From: Streptomyces sannanensis
Lineage (GTDB): Bacteria; Actinomycetota; Actinomycetes; Streptomycetales; Streptomycetaceae
Reading direction: 5' to 3'
Assembly (NCBI RefSeq): GCF_039536205.1
Contig: NZ_BAAAYL010000001.1
Span: forward strand, 1,984,001-2,048,000
Length of the DNA: 64,000 nt
Of the stretch, positions 15,260 to 26,800 are shown piece by piece; position 1 is the stretch's first letter; every line of letters starts with the position of its first letter. Below the pieces are notes generated by a model. The model was given only the letters and a program-made list of their open reading frames with translations, did no database searches and was not told the origin of the DNA. The position numbers and the translations under genes are program-made.

Positions 15260-16724
15260 TTCCGGTGTAGAGCCGGTCGAGGCCGATGAGTTCTACATCG
15301 CCCCGGGCGGCTGCGGTTCGCTGGAGTTCGGCGGTGAAGCCGCAGCGTGCGAAGAGCAGCAGCCTGGGACGCTGGGTCACCTTCGCGGCAGGCAGGAGTT
15401 CGCGCAGGTGCTCCAGGCGTTCGAGGTGAGGGGTGTCCATGGGGCTGAGAGTGCCTTTGGCCTCGCCGATCGCCGTGATCCGGTCTGCTGCGAAGGGTTG
15501 TGACTCGGTGACCACGACGTCCAGCTCGTGGCCTTGTCCATGGCTGCGGCACGGGATTTCGGTGGGGCGTACGTGGGTGGCCCGGCCGCCGAGCACGGTC
15601 TCGCCGGCATGCTCCATGCACCACTGGCGTGCCAGGTCCTCGAAGTGCGGTCCGTAGATCTTCGAGGCGACCGTGTCGCTGTTGTCCGACCAGACCCGGT
15701 CGGCCCGGCCGATGACGAGTTCGGGCTCGTGCCGCTGGATGAGCAGCTGGTGCAGCCGCACGACCGGTTCCGCGACCTTGAACGTGCTCCGCTTCTCCCG
15801 CAGGGCATCGTCGGTCTGTTCCAGAAGGCCGATGTCCTGCAGCCCGGAAAGCAGATGAGCGAGGGCACTGCTGGGCCGCCCCAAGGTCGATGCGATCTCG
15901 CTTCTCCGGCGGCTGCCCGCGCTGACCGCGGCGAGAGTAGCCGCGTAAGAGGTGGGGTCGGAGATCGAGGGCTCTTCGCGCAGCAGCAGACTTCCTTCCC
16001 GGAACATGGCGGAGGCGGGGTTCAACAGCCGGCGCTGCACCCAGTGGTCGAATTCCTCGACGGAGGTGGGCCCTGAACCGCCGCACATTTCCTTGTACGC
16101 AGGGGTGCCCCCCACCAGAGAGTGCACCCGGAAGGCGAGCTCGGGGTCGCCGTCCAGCCCCCAGAAGGCGGCTGCTTCCCGGTAGCGGAACGGCCGAACG
16201 ACAAGCTCCAGGCTCGCCCGCCCCCGCAGCGGCGCCCCTCCGCCGAGCAGCCGAGCCATGGTGGTGAGAGCGCTGCCGCACAGAATCAGCCGGGTACGGG
16301 TGTGCTCCTTGGCGTGGCCGAGAGGGGTCAGAGCCTGTTGCAGGTAGGAGGGGAGGGCCGGCGTGGCGGCGATGAGATAGGGGAACTCGTCAATGATGAC
16401 GGGGACTTCACGCTCCTCGCCGATACGCAGGAGTTCGTCGAGGGCGTCGCGCCAGTCGCGGAACCGAATCGGTCTGCGCATTCCTTGGTGGGTGGCACAG
16501 GCGGCGCCGAGGTCGGCGAGGTTCTGCGTCTCGGTCTGCTGCGTGGCGGCGAAGAGGAAGCCACCCGTCTCCCGGGCGAGAAGCTCGAGCATCAGGGTCT
16601 TGCCCTGTCGACGTCGGCCATAGACGAGCCCGAGCGCGGCACCGCTCTGGCCGGACGACACGAACTCGTTGAGCTCTTGCCACTCGGCGTCCCTGGCGAA
16701 CAGGCGATTCGGTTTTGCGGGCAT
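15255..16724 (-). CDS. Archaeal-type AAA ATPase with DUF234 nuclease-like C-terminus
   Basis: A 489-residue protein from the ATG at 16724, which has AAGGTGG five bases upstream. Walker A is G-R-R-R-Q-G-K-T near residue 38. Walker B is V-P-V-I-I-D-E-F-P-Y near 108, and a sensor-like L-I-L-C-G-S-A-L follows. The P-F-R-Y-R-E-A-A-A-F-W motif and a winged-helix region (G-R-P-S-S-A-L-A-H-L-L) are typical of the family. The C-terminal half matches DUF234, a restriction-nuclease-like fold, with G-H-E-L-D-V-V-V and I-G-E-A-K-G as the D/E-x-K-like core. These lone ATPases are widespread in archaea and actinobacteria and of uncertain function; defence or mobile-element roles have been suggested. A palindrome overlaps its promoter. 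Confidence 0.85.
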   Translation of the reverse strand: MPAKPNRLFARDAEWQELNEFVSSGQSGAALGLVYGRRRQGKTLMLELLARETGGFLFAATQQTETQNLADLGAACATHQGMRRPIRFRDWRDALDELLRIGEEREVPVIIDEFPYLIAATPALPSYLQQALTPLGHAKEHTRTRLILCGSALTTMARLLGGGAPLRGRASLELVVRPFRYREAAAFWGLDGDPELAFRVHSLVGGTPAYKEMCGGSGPTSVEEFDHWVQRRLLNPASAMFREGSLLLREEPSISDPTSYAATLAAVSAGSRRRSEIASTLGRPSSALAHLLSGLQDIGLLEQTDDALREKRSTFKVAEPVVRLHQLLIQRHEPELVIGRADRVWSDNSDTVASKIYGPHFEDLARQWCMEHAGETVLGGRATHVRPTEIPCRSHGQGHELDVVVTESQPFAADRITAIGEAKGTLSPMDTPHLERLEHLRELLPAAKVTQRPRLLLFARCGFTAELQRTAAARGDVELIGLDRLYTGS

Positions 16725-16735
16725 CAGCGCCACCT

Positions 16736-16757
16736 TATGATAGACACGCCTATCATA
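16736..16757. promoter_or_regulatory. Palindromic operator upstream of the ATPase gene
   Basis: TATGATAG (16736-16743) and CTATCATA (16750-16757) are perfect 8-base inverted arms around a 6-base spacer, located 11-34 bases before the ATG. The AT-rich half-sites overlap a plausible -10 region. It is a likely repressor site, possibly for autoregulation; the binding protein is unknown. Confidence 0.55.
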
Positions 16758-17041
16758 GCCGGTCCCACCGAAAGCGGGTAACCGTTCACTGACGCTCCGT
16801 GCCCATCATCGTCTGCGCTGACCCTCGACCGGTGAGGTGCTGAGCCGCAGTCGCGACCGTGCGTGATCTGCCGATGACCGTCCATCTTGCCCGGTTCATG
16901 CCTTGTATGGGGTGGATTGCGGAGGGGGCAGGTTCTGGAATTGCAGCTTCCTGCACGGCCGAATTGCTGGCCTGACCAGGACGCCTCTCCCTAACGTCCC
17001 TGCTGGCGATCTTCGAAGGTCGTGATCTTCGTGAAGGGGCC
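16758..17041. other. Intergenic region upstream of the LamG-RHS operon
   Basis: No gene is supported here. The stretch separates the divergent ATPase and LamG genes and must contain the LamG-RHS promoter. A weak inverted pair, GATCTTCGAAGGTCGTGATC, is seen around 17008-17030. GAAGGGG precedes the LamG ATG. Confidence 0.35.
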
Positions 17042-20000
17042 ATGAAGGCCAGGGGAGGGTGGGGCGAGGTAATGCCTGCACATACACGGAGAGTGGCCCG
17101 GGCTGCCGGGGTGCTCTTGGGGTTCGCCTTGACGGCAGGGGTCTCGCCCCCCCCGTTGGTGTACGCCGGGACACTGACGCAAGCACAGGCGGCGTCCACG
17201 GCAGACCAGTCGCCCTCGGGACTGGCGACCGCGTCGGGTGAGCCGGTCGAGGTGGTGTCCGAGCGGACGGAATACACCACGACGATGGCGAACCCGGACG
17301 GTACGTACACCCTGACGCAGTCGACGACGCCGCAGCGAGCACGGGTCGAGGACGGCTCGTGGCGCAGCGTGGACGTGACGCTGGAGCGGCGCGCGGACGG
17401 GAGCATCGGGCCGAAGGCCGCGGTGGTGGATCTGGCGTTCTCCGACGGCGGCAGCGGCACGGACCTGATCCGGCTGGGCAACAGCAAGGGATCGCTGGAG
17501 CTCGGCTGGCCCGCCGCCCTGCCCGAGCCGGTCCTGGACGGGGCCACCGCCACGTATCCCGAGGTCTTCGAGGGCGTGGACCTCCGGCTGACCGCGACGG
17601 CCGAGGGCTACCGCGAGGTGCTGGTCGTCAAGACAGCCGAGGCCGCTGCGAACCCGGAGCTGAACCAGGTCACGCTCACGGCGTCCGGTGACGGCCTGGA
17701 CATCGTGTCTGGTGCGGGCGGTGGCCTGCGGGCTCTCGACGCCGATGGGAACGCGGTGTTCACGGGCCCCGCCGGACAGATGTGGGACTCGGCCGGTGAC
17801 GACGCCGACGCGCAGACACAGCTTCGCCGCGCCGCCCCGGGGACGGGTACAGGCCCCGGTGGTGAGGACGGCTCGGTCCGCCCCGGTCAAGGAGACGCCA
17901 CGGCGGAGCTCCCCGTCCAGGTGAGCGGCAACGCGATCACCGTCAGGCCTGACCCGAAGCTGCTGCGCGGCAAGGACACGGTCTACCCCGTCTTCATCGA
18001 CCCACCCATGGGCCTGAGCCTGCAGGAGCGTACGGTTCTGTCGTCGGACGGCACCCGCCTTTGGAACTTCGACGGTGACGAAGGTGTCGGCAACTGCAGC
18101 CACTTGGGGCCGTGGTACTGCGGCTCGGACTACACCAAGCGCATGTACTTCGAGTTCGCCCCGACCAACCTGGCCGGCAAGCATGTGCTCTACGCCGAGT
18201 TCGCCGCGTACGAGACCTGGTCGTTCTCCTGCACGCCGCACGGCGTGGGCCTGTGGCGGACCAACAACATCTCCGAGAACACCAGCTGGCCGGGCCCGGC
18301 GAGGCTGGATCTCATGGACTCCGTGAGCGTGTCGGCAGGCCGGGGCGACTACTGCAGCCCTTCCCGGCCGGACCAGTGGGTCGAGTTCGCGGACCCCACT
18401 TTGACCTCCACCGTCCGCTCCTTCGCGGACGGTAAGTTCCCCCGGCTGACGCTGATGCTCGCGGCGTCGAACGAGAGCGACCCCGACGCCTGGAAGCGCT
18501 TCGACGACAACGCCACCCTGCGCATCGACTACGTACCCAAGCCGGGGGTGCCCAGCCCGTACGGAGTCATCCCCGGCGACGGCACCACGCCGTTCTGTGC
18601 GACGGACTATCGCGACCCGACGATCGTGACTCGCGCCGATCCGATGGTCGTGGGACACGTACAGACGTCGGTCCAGCCCCCGTCGAACGGTTTCAAGGGG
18701 TCGCTTCGAGCGTTCTTCCAAGCTCAGAGGTCTGACACCACGACGAATACGTGGGTGAACACCTGGAATACGACCGTTCCGGACACGGGGTACTACTCCG
18801 ATGGCTCGAAGGCCAGTGAACGTATGACGCCCCGTTCGGACAACACGCTCTATCGGGTTGCCGTCCTTACGCAGTCGTACTACTCCCAGGGGGGCGTGAC
18901 TTCCTGGCTGTCGTCGCCGTACACGCGATGGTGCTACTTCAAGACCGATTTCGCGGCACCGAAGGCCCCCGTGATCACGAGCAAGGGGCCATACACCCAG
19001 TGCACCGCGACAAGCTGCGTGGGCATGGGCGGACCGGGCCAAGCCGGTGAATTCGAGATCAAGCCGAACGCCGTGGACACGGATGTCACCGAATACCGCT
19101 GGCGGCTTCTGACGGAAACGTCCGCCAAGACGCAGACCGGGTCGGTCGTGACGATCCGCCCGACGCCCACGATCGGCGGTACGCAGGTTCTCGTCGTCGA
19201 GGCCAAGGACGTACGCAGCCGCTGGGGCGAACCATCGGAGTTCATCTTCAAGGTGGCGCCAGGTGCCGGCGCCGTCGGACGGTGGCAGTTCGCTGACGCG
19301 ACGCCAGGAGCGACCACGGCCAAGGACACCGCCACAGAAGGCTCCGTGCGCCACGACGCCACTCTCGTCGGAGGAGCGGAAGGTTCGGCCAGGGCGCGGC
19401 GCGGCGCGGGCGACCTGTCCCTCGGCCTCGCCGGCACCGACCCGGCCGAGCAGCAGGCATACGCGTCCACCGGGACACCGGCGGTGAACACCAAGGACTC
19501 GTTCACCGTGTCGGCCTGGGCGTACCTCAATGACAGCTCGACCACCCAGGCTGTTCTCTCCGCGCCCGGGACGACGGACACCGCGTTCACGCTCTACTAC
19601 TCGTCGGGCCACAAGCGGTGGGCATTCAACCGGGGCACCCAGGACAAGAGCACGACACCGGATGTCGTGGTCCTCGGCAACACGCTGAACCCGCCGGTCA
19701 GGGTATGGACCCACCTTGCCGCGGTCTTCGACACCAAGGGCGACGTGGACAAGACGAACGACACCATCCAGTTGTTCGTCAACGGCCGTCCGCAGGGCGG
19801 TCCGGTGACACTGAGCAGCAAGGCGACCGAATACGAACCGTGGACGTCCTCGGAAGGCACACAGATCGGCCGGACCAAGCTCTCGGGCACCTTCCAACAG
19901 CATTTCCGCGGCTACCTGGACGAGGTCGCGGTCTGGCAGACCGCACTGACGGCCGAACAGGTGCGCGTCGATTCCGGCCTCGAGGAAGATGCTGTTGCGG

Positions 20001-20731
20001 CCACCGAACTGGTTGCGGACTGGGATGCTTCACTTGCCACCGGCACCGAGATGGCGGACAGGAGCGGTTACCTTCAGCCCGGCCTGAAGCTCTCCACCGA
20101 GGGAGCCCAGCTGAGCACGAGCGCCGACGGGAACAAGTCGCTCACTCTGGACGGTGCGAAGGGATACGTCTCCGCCACCGGACCAGTCATGGACGAGACC
20201 GGCTCGTTCACCGTCTCGGCCACCGTGCAACTCGACAAGGCGGCACTGGACACCAAGCCGATCGGCTACCGCGCTCAGATCTTCGCGCAGTCCACGGCCG
20301 TCGGCAGCGAGAGCTCATGGGCCCTGTGGGTGGAGAAGCTGTCCGCCGATGGTTACCTCTGGCGCTTCGGCCGTACCGCGACCGACGCGACCGGCAAGGT
20401 CCTGGAGACTGCGTCGGTGCCCTCCCAGGAGCCGGCCGCGCTCGACACCTGGGTCCATGTCACGGGTGTCTTCGACGCCGGTGAGGCCACGGGTACGGGC
20501 TTCGGCAGCACGCACCTCTTCGTGAACCAAGCGGAGCAGCCTCAGGAGGACATGTCCTCCTTCAACTCCGCGGCGCAGGGTGCCGGCGCCCTCTCCGCGG
20601 GCCGCGGCTCCGCGGCGGGCACGACCGGGTACTACCTGCCCGGCGCGCTGCAGCAGCTGCGTATGTGGACCGGGGCCATGAAGGCGGACCAGGTCAACGC
20701 CAAGGTCCTGGGCAACCCGGGCAACGAATAG
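17042..20731 (+). CDS. Secreted LamG-domain protein, partner of the RHS toxin
   Basis: A 1,229-residue secreted protein. An N-terminal signal peptide is visible (basic R-R-V-A-R-A-A-G-V then V-L-L-G-F-A-L-T-A-G-V, cleavage near residue 43). An Ala/Gly-rich region and a DNRLRE-like beta domain follow (about 90-500; D-L-R-L-T-A-T-A-E-G-Y, then Y-P-V-F-I-D-P). Two LamG/concanavalin-like jellyroll domains lie at about 810-980 and 1030-1210, each with the S-F-T-V-S-A-x-x motif, an internal W-x-H-x-x-x-V-F-D and G-x-L-x-x-x-x-x-W at its end. LamG proteins of this kind stand directly before RHS genes in many Streptomyces and may bind cell-surface glycans or help export. The stop lies 93 bases before the preferred RHS start. 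The role is inferred from genomic pairing. Confidence 0.85.
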   Translation: MKARGGWGEVMPAHTRRVARAAGVLLGFALTAGVSPPPLVYAGTLTQAQAASTADQSPSGLATASGEPVEVVSERTEYTTTMANPDGTYTLTQSTTPQRARVEDGSWRSVDVTLERRADGSIGPKAAVVDLAFSDGGSGTDLIRLGNSKGSLELGWPAALPEPVLDGATATYPEVFEGVDLRLTATAEGYREVLVVKTAEAAANPELNQVTLTASGDGLDIVSGAGGGLRALDADGNAVFTGPAGQMWDSAGDDADAQTQLRRAAPGTGTGPGGEDGSVRPGQGDATAELPVQVSGNAITVRPDPKLLRGKDTVYPVFIDPPMGLSLQERTVLSSDGTRLWNFDGDEGVGNCSHLGPWYCGSDYTKRMYFEFAPTNLAGKHVLYAEFAAYETWSFSCTPHGVGLWRTNNISENTSWPGPARLDLMDSVSVSAGRGDYCSPSRPDQWVEFADPTLTSTVRSFADGKFPRLTLMLAASNESDPDAWKRFDDNATLRIDYVPKPGVPSPYGVIPGDGTTPFCATDYRDPTIVTRADPMVVGHVQTSVQPPSNGFKGSLRAFFQAQRSDTTTNTWVNTWNTTVPDTGYYSDGSKASERMTPRSDNTLYRVAVLTQSYYSQGGVTSWLSSPYTRWCYFKTDFAAPKAPVITSKGPYTQCTATSCVGMGGPGQAGEFEIKPNAVDTDVTEYRWRLLTETSAKTQTGSVVTIRPTPTIGGTQVLVVEAKDVRSRWGEPSEFIFKVAPGAGAVGRWQFADATPGATTAKDTATEGSVRHDATLVGGAEGSARARRGAGDLSLGLAGTDPAEQQAYASTGTPAVNTKDSFTVSAWAYLNDSSTTQAVLSAPGTTDTAFTLYYSSGHKRWAFNRGTQDKSTTPDVVVLGNTLNPPVRVWTHLAAVFDTKGDVDKTNDTIQLFVNGRPQGGPVTLSSKATEYEPWTSSEGTQIGRTKLSGTFQQHFRGYLDEVAVWQTALTAEQVRVDSGLEEDAVAATELVADWDASLATGTEMADRSGYLQPGLKLSTEGAQLSTSADGNKSLTLDGAKGYVSATGPVMDETGSFTVSATVQLDKAALDTKPIGYRAQIFAQSTAVGSESSWALWVEKLSADGYLWRFGRTATDATGKVLETASVPSQEPAALDTWVHVTGVFDAGEATGTGFGSTHLFVNQAEQPQEDMSSFNSAAQGAGALSAGRGSAAGTTGYYLPGALQQLRMWTGAMKADQVNAKVLGNPGNE

Positions 20732-20826
20732 ATCCCCCTGGCCGGGCGGGGCACCCAGGTGCCCCAACCGGCCTTCGGCGCGTATCAACCGCAGTTGAAA
20801 CGACTGGAGAACGGAAAAGGATCAAC

Positions 20827-23800
20827 CTGTTCGGACCAAGAGACCGCAAGGCCGGGCTCAGCAGAGCAAGAAGTGGATTACGGACGTTCCGATCGGTCTC
20901 CGCGATCACGGGGCTTGCCCTCATATCCGGGCTCCTGGCCCCGATGGCATTCGCGGCGGATGCCGATCCGCTGGGCAGGCCCGACCTCAAGGCTCCACAG
21001 GCCAGTCGTGTGTCTCCGTTCAGCGCGAAGGTGAACAAGAAGACAGCCGCGCTGCTGGAGCAGGCCGCGGCGGCGGGCCGCGCCGACGCCGCCCGCGCCA
21101 AGAAGGATCAGTCCCGGACGGTCACGTGGCCCACCAAGGGGTCGGCCACGCTCGATCTGACAACCGGCAGGACGGCCCAGGCATCCCCCGGCGCCCTACC
21201 GCTCGTCCTCGCAGAGCGCCATGCCACCACGACCGCCAAGACCGCAAAGCAGCCCCCGACGGCCGACAAGGTCAAGGTCACCGTCCTCGATCAGAAGGCC
21301 GCCCAGCGTCTCGGCGTGAAGGGCGTGGTGCTGACCGTCACCGGCCCCGCGACCGGCGGAAGCGCCCAGCTCGGCATCAACTACGGGAAATTCGCCTCAG
21401 CCTACGGCGGTGACTGGGCAGGCCGCCTCCAGGTCCAGCGACTGCCCGACTGCGCCCTGACCGCACCGACCGATGCGAAGTGCCGCACCCGCACCCCGCT
21501 GAAGTACACCAACCACCGCCGGCAGAACCGGATCGACGCCCAGCTCGCCTTCACCACGAACCCGGCAGCCACATCCTCCGCCTCCTCGGACGGTCGGACG
21601 ATGGTGCTGGCACTCGCCGCCGGCACGACGTCGAGCACCGGCGATTACAAAGCGACCCCACTCTCCGCGTCCTCCACCTGGGACGCCGGCGGCTCGTCCG
21701 GGACGTTCACCTGGTCGTACCCGCTGCGCGTCCCGCCGTCCGCGGCCGGCCCCCAACCGGACCTGACGCTGTCGTACGACTCCGGGAGCGTGGACGGCCG
21801 GACCGCCTCCAGCAACAATCAGGGCACCGTGCTCGGTGAGGGCTTCGACATCACCTCGTCGTACATCGAGCGCAAGTACGGCGCGTGTGACGACGACGGC
21901 CAGACCGACAAGTTCGACCTGTGCTGGAAGTACGACAACGCCTCCCTCGTCCTGAACGGCAAGGCCACTGAGCTCGTCAAGGACGACACCACCGGCCAGT
22001 GGCGGCTGAAGAGCGACGACGCCTCCACCGTCACCCGTTCCACCGGTGCGGAAAACGGTGACGACGACGGTGAGTACTGGACCGTCATCACAGGCAATGG
22101 CACCAAGTACGTCTTCGGCCTGAACAAGCTCGACGGCGCCGCCGCCACGGACCGCACCGACTCGGTGTGGACCGTGCCCGTCTTCGGCGACGACCCGGGC
22201 GAGCCCGGATACGCCGACGGCACCACCTTCTCCGGCCGCAGCAAGAAGCAGGCCTGGCGGTGGAACCTCGACTACGTCGTCGACACCCATGGCAACGCCA
22301 TGTCGTACTGGTACGAGGCCGAGACCAACAACTACGACGACCTGGGCGACGACACCATCGGCACCCGGTACACCCGTGGTGGCTACCTCAAGGAGATCCG
22401 CTACGGCCAGCGCGCGGGCGCACTGTTCACCAGCGCCCCCGGCTCCCCGGCCGCGTCCGACAAGGTCACCTTCTCGTACGCCGAGCGCTGTCTTGCCTCC
22501 GGCACCGGCTGCGACTCGCTGACCGACACCACCCGGGACAACTGGCCGGACGTGCCGTTCGACGCCGTGTGCAAGGACGGCGACAAGTGCACGGGCAATG
22601 TCGGCCCGACCTTCTTCACGCGCAAGCGGATGACCGGCATCACCACGCACGCGTGGAATGCGGCCCTGGCCACCGAGGACTTCGAGCGGGTCGACAGCTG
22701 GGCGTTCACCCAGCAGTACCTCGACCCGGGTGACACCGGCGACTCCACCGACCAGTCACTGTGGCTGAAGGAGATCAAGCACACCGGTCAGCACGGGACG
22801 CCCATCACCCTCCCGCCGGTCGTCTTCGACCACGAGTTCCGGACCAATCGCGTCGACGGTCCCGGCGACAACATCCTGCCGCTCAACAAGCCCCGCTTGC
22901 GCGGCATCACGTCCGAGGCGGGCGCGCAGACCCTCGTCACCTACATGCCCGCCGAGTGCCTCGCCGGGCAGAGCAAGCCCAAGCTCGACGAGAACACCAA
23001 GCGCTGCTACCCGGTCTACTGGTCCCCGAACGGGGAGAAGGACCCGATCCTGGACTGGTTCCAGAAGTATCCGGTCCAGGCCGTCTCCACGATCGACACC
23101 CACGGCGGCGCCGAACCGACCCTGCACACCTACACCTACTCCGGCGGCGGTGCCTGGCACTACAACGAGGACCCGCTGGTCAAGGAGAAGGAGCGCACCT
23201 GGTCGGTCTGGCGCGGCTTCGGGAAGGTCACCCACCTCACCGGCCTGTCGACCAGGACCCAGTCCAAGACCGTCACCGTCTACCTGCGCGGTATGAACGC
23301 CGACCGCGTCCTGAGCGCCGACGGCAAGACCCCGGACCCGACCGCCCGCAGGTCGGTCATGGTCAGCGGCATCAAGGCGCCGTCGGTGACCGACTACGAG
23401 CAGTACGCGGGCATGACCCGTGAATCGGCCACCTACAACGGCGCCCAGGAAGTGTCCGGCACCATCAACGACCCCTGGTCGAAGCTGACCGCCGTCCAGC
23501 ACCGGTCGTACGCCGACACCGAGGCGTACTACGTCCGCACCGCGGCCACCCACTCCCGCACCAACGTCACCACCAGCGGCACCCCGGTCGACCGCGTGCG
23601 CACCACGGCGACCACGTACGACGCCTACGGCATGGCCGGAACGGTGGAGGACAAGGGCGACGACGCCGTCACGGGCGACGAGAAGTGCACCCGCATCTGG
23701 TACGCCCGCAATGACGCGGTCGGCATCAACAGCCTGGTCTCGCGCACCCGTACGGTTGCCAAGCCGTGTGCGACCGCCGACTCGGCGCTCGACCTGCCCG

Positions 23801-26800
23801 TCGACTCCTCCCGCGCCGGGGACGTCATCTCCGACACCGCCACCAGGTACGACAGCGCGGTCTCCTGGACGGCCTCGCAGACGCCCACCAAGGGCGAGGT
23901 GCAGTGGACCGGGCGAGCGAGCGGGTACTACACCGACGACCAGCCCAGCTGGCAGAAGGTGTCCACCACCACGTACGACGCCCTGGGCCGCCCGCTGACG
24001 GTCATGGACGTCGACGGCACCACGACCGCGACCACGACCTACACCCCGGCGGCCGCGGGCCCGTTGACCGGGATGAGTGTCACCAACGCCAAGAGCCACA
24101 AGACGACTTCGGTCCTGGACTTCGCCACCGGCGCGGCGCTGAAGGTGACCGACCCGAACAGCAAGGTCACCGAGTCCGAGTTCGACAGCCTCGGCCGGGT
24201 CACCAAGGTATGGCTGGCCAACCGCTCGAAGGTTCTGGGCAAGACCCCGAACCAGGTCTACGACTACAGCATCTCGGCCACCGCCCCGTCGTGGGTGTCC
24301 ACGGGCACGCTCAACGGGCAGGCTTCCGGCTACAACACCAGCTTCGAGATCTACGACTCGCTGCTGCGCTCCCGCCAGGTCCAGTCGCCCTCGCCCTCCG
24401 GCGGTCGCCTGATCGCGCAGACGCTGTACGACGAGCGCGGTCTCGTGGCCTCCTCGCAGGCCGACATCTGGGACGAGAAGACGGCCCCCGGGGGCACGAT
24501 CGTGCAGACCGACGGCGGTCAGGCACCCATGCAGACCGACAGCACCTATGACGGTGCGGGCCGCGCCGTCAAGGCGGTCACCAAGGTCGGGGGTGTGCCG
24601 CGCTGGACGGTCGACACGACGTACACCGGTGACACGGTGGCCACCAGTGCCCCGGCGGGCGGCCAGGCCACCGCGGTGATCACCAACGCGCTGGGCCAGA
24701 CCGTCGAGCGGCGTGAGTACGCCGGCCCGCAGCCCACCGGTACCGACCACACCACCACGAAATACGTCTACACCCCGGCCGGGCAGCAGCAAACGGTCGA
24801 AGGACCGGACCAGAAGGCCTGGTCCTACACCTACGACCTCCACGGCCGCCAGGTGAGGGCCACCGACCCGGACAAGGGTGGTACGAGCAGCAGCTACAAC
24901 ACCCTCGATCAGGTCGAGTCGACCACGGATGCCGAGGCCAGGACCCTCACGTACGAGTACGACGTTCTGGGCCGCAGGACCGGCATGTGGAACGGCGCCA
25001 AGACCGACACGAACAAGCTGGCCGCCTGGACCTTCGACACGCTTGCCAAGGGTCAGCAGGACACGGCCGTCCGGTACGAGGGAGGTGCGGCCGGCAAGGC
25101 CTACACCAAGAAGGTCACCGGCTACGACTCTCTCTACCAGGTCACCGAAAGCCAGCTGCTTCTGCCCAGCACCGATCCGCTGGTCACTGCCGGTGTGAGC
25201 AGCACCCTGTCCTTCTCGACCGTCTACAACCTCGACGGCACCATCAAGCAGTCCGGCAACCCTGCCGTGGCCGGGCTCGCGAGTGAGATCGTTTCCAACA
25301 CCTTCGGCTTGCTCGGCCAGCAGCTCACCTCCAGCGGCACGAGCGGTTACCTCCAGGCCGCCGCGTATTCGCAGACCGGAGATCTGCGCCAGCTCTCGCT
25401 GGGCACAAACCCAACCAGCACCAAGAAGACCTACCTCAACTACGACTACGAGTACGGCACGCGTCGTCTGACCCGCTCCTTCGTCACCGACGACGTGCAC
25501 GGCTACATGCCGCAGGAGCTGAAGTTCACCCAGGACGACGCGGGCAACGTCACGTCCATCTTCGACGCCACCACGCTCGGTGGCACCGGCAAGGCCGACT
25601 ACCAGTGCTTCACCTACGACGGCCACCGCCGTATGACCGAGGCCTGGACCCCGAAGACCGCCGACTGCGCCGCGAGTGGCCGCACAATGGCCAACCTCGA
25701 CGGCGCGGCCCCGTACTGGACCAGCTACACCTACACGGCCTCCGGCCAGCGCAAGACCGAAACCCAGCACACCAGCTCCGGCAACAGCACCACCACCTAC
25801 ACCTACGGCACCACCAACAACCAGCCCCACCCCCTGACCAAGACCGTCAACGGCACCACGACCAAGACCTACACCTACGACAAAACCGGCAACACCACCA
25901 GCCGCCCCGGCACCCAGGCCCAGCAGACCCTGACCTGGAACGCCGAAGGCAAACTCGTCTCCACCACCGAACCCGCAGCCGGCACCAAGCCCGCCCTGAA
26001 CACCACCTACCTCTACGACGCCTCCGGCGAACTCCTCATCCGCCGCGCGGCAGGCGACGGCGACACCGTCCTCTACCTCGGCGGCACCGAAGTCCGCCTC
26101 AACGTCAAGGGCACCACCAAAACCCTGTCCGGCACGCGCTACTACACCGCCGCCGGCCAGACCATCGCCGTCCGCACCGCCACCGCAGGAGTGAGCGGCA
26201 CCAAACTCAACTGGCTCGCCGCCGACCACCACGGCACAAGCAGCCTCGCGATGGACGCCACAGCCCTGGCCATCACCAAGCGCCACACCACCCCCTTCGG
26301 CGCCCCCCGAGGCACCCAGCCCACCACCTGGCCCGACGACAAATCCTTCCTCGGCAAACCCGCCGACACCACCACCGGCCTCACCCACATCGGCGCCCGC
26401 GAATACGACCCCGCCATCGGCCAGTTCATCAGCATCGACCCACTCCTGGAAGTCGACAAGCACCAATCGATCAACGGCTACAGCTACGGCCACAACAATC
26501 CCGTCACCAACTCTGACCCCAGCGGCCTCGGGGTCCCGGAATGCCACACCGGAGTGATCACGGGATGCAACAACGGCGTTCCGGACAGCGACTCCGTATA
26601 CCACCCCGAAAAGGAGCCAGGCAGCGGAGGGGACGAAGGCACAGCTCCCACTGACAGCAAGGGCCATACCCAGGGCGGCCCGCTAACCTGCACGGGGACC
26701 GGCCTCACAACGTACTGCACGAAGAACGGACCGACTGACAGCGATGTCAACTTTGGGAATTTCCTGAAGAGTCTTATGCCCAATGGCCCTCTCATTTCGG

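Noticed and set aside
22756..26667. A 1,300-codon minus-strand frame opposite the RHS gene, and the similar plus-strand frame at 7282-9924 opposite the orphan core
   Set aside because: Both are the same antisense shadow of the RHS repeats; composition is repetitive Gly/Val and there is no start signal.
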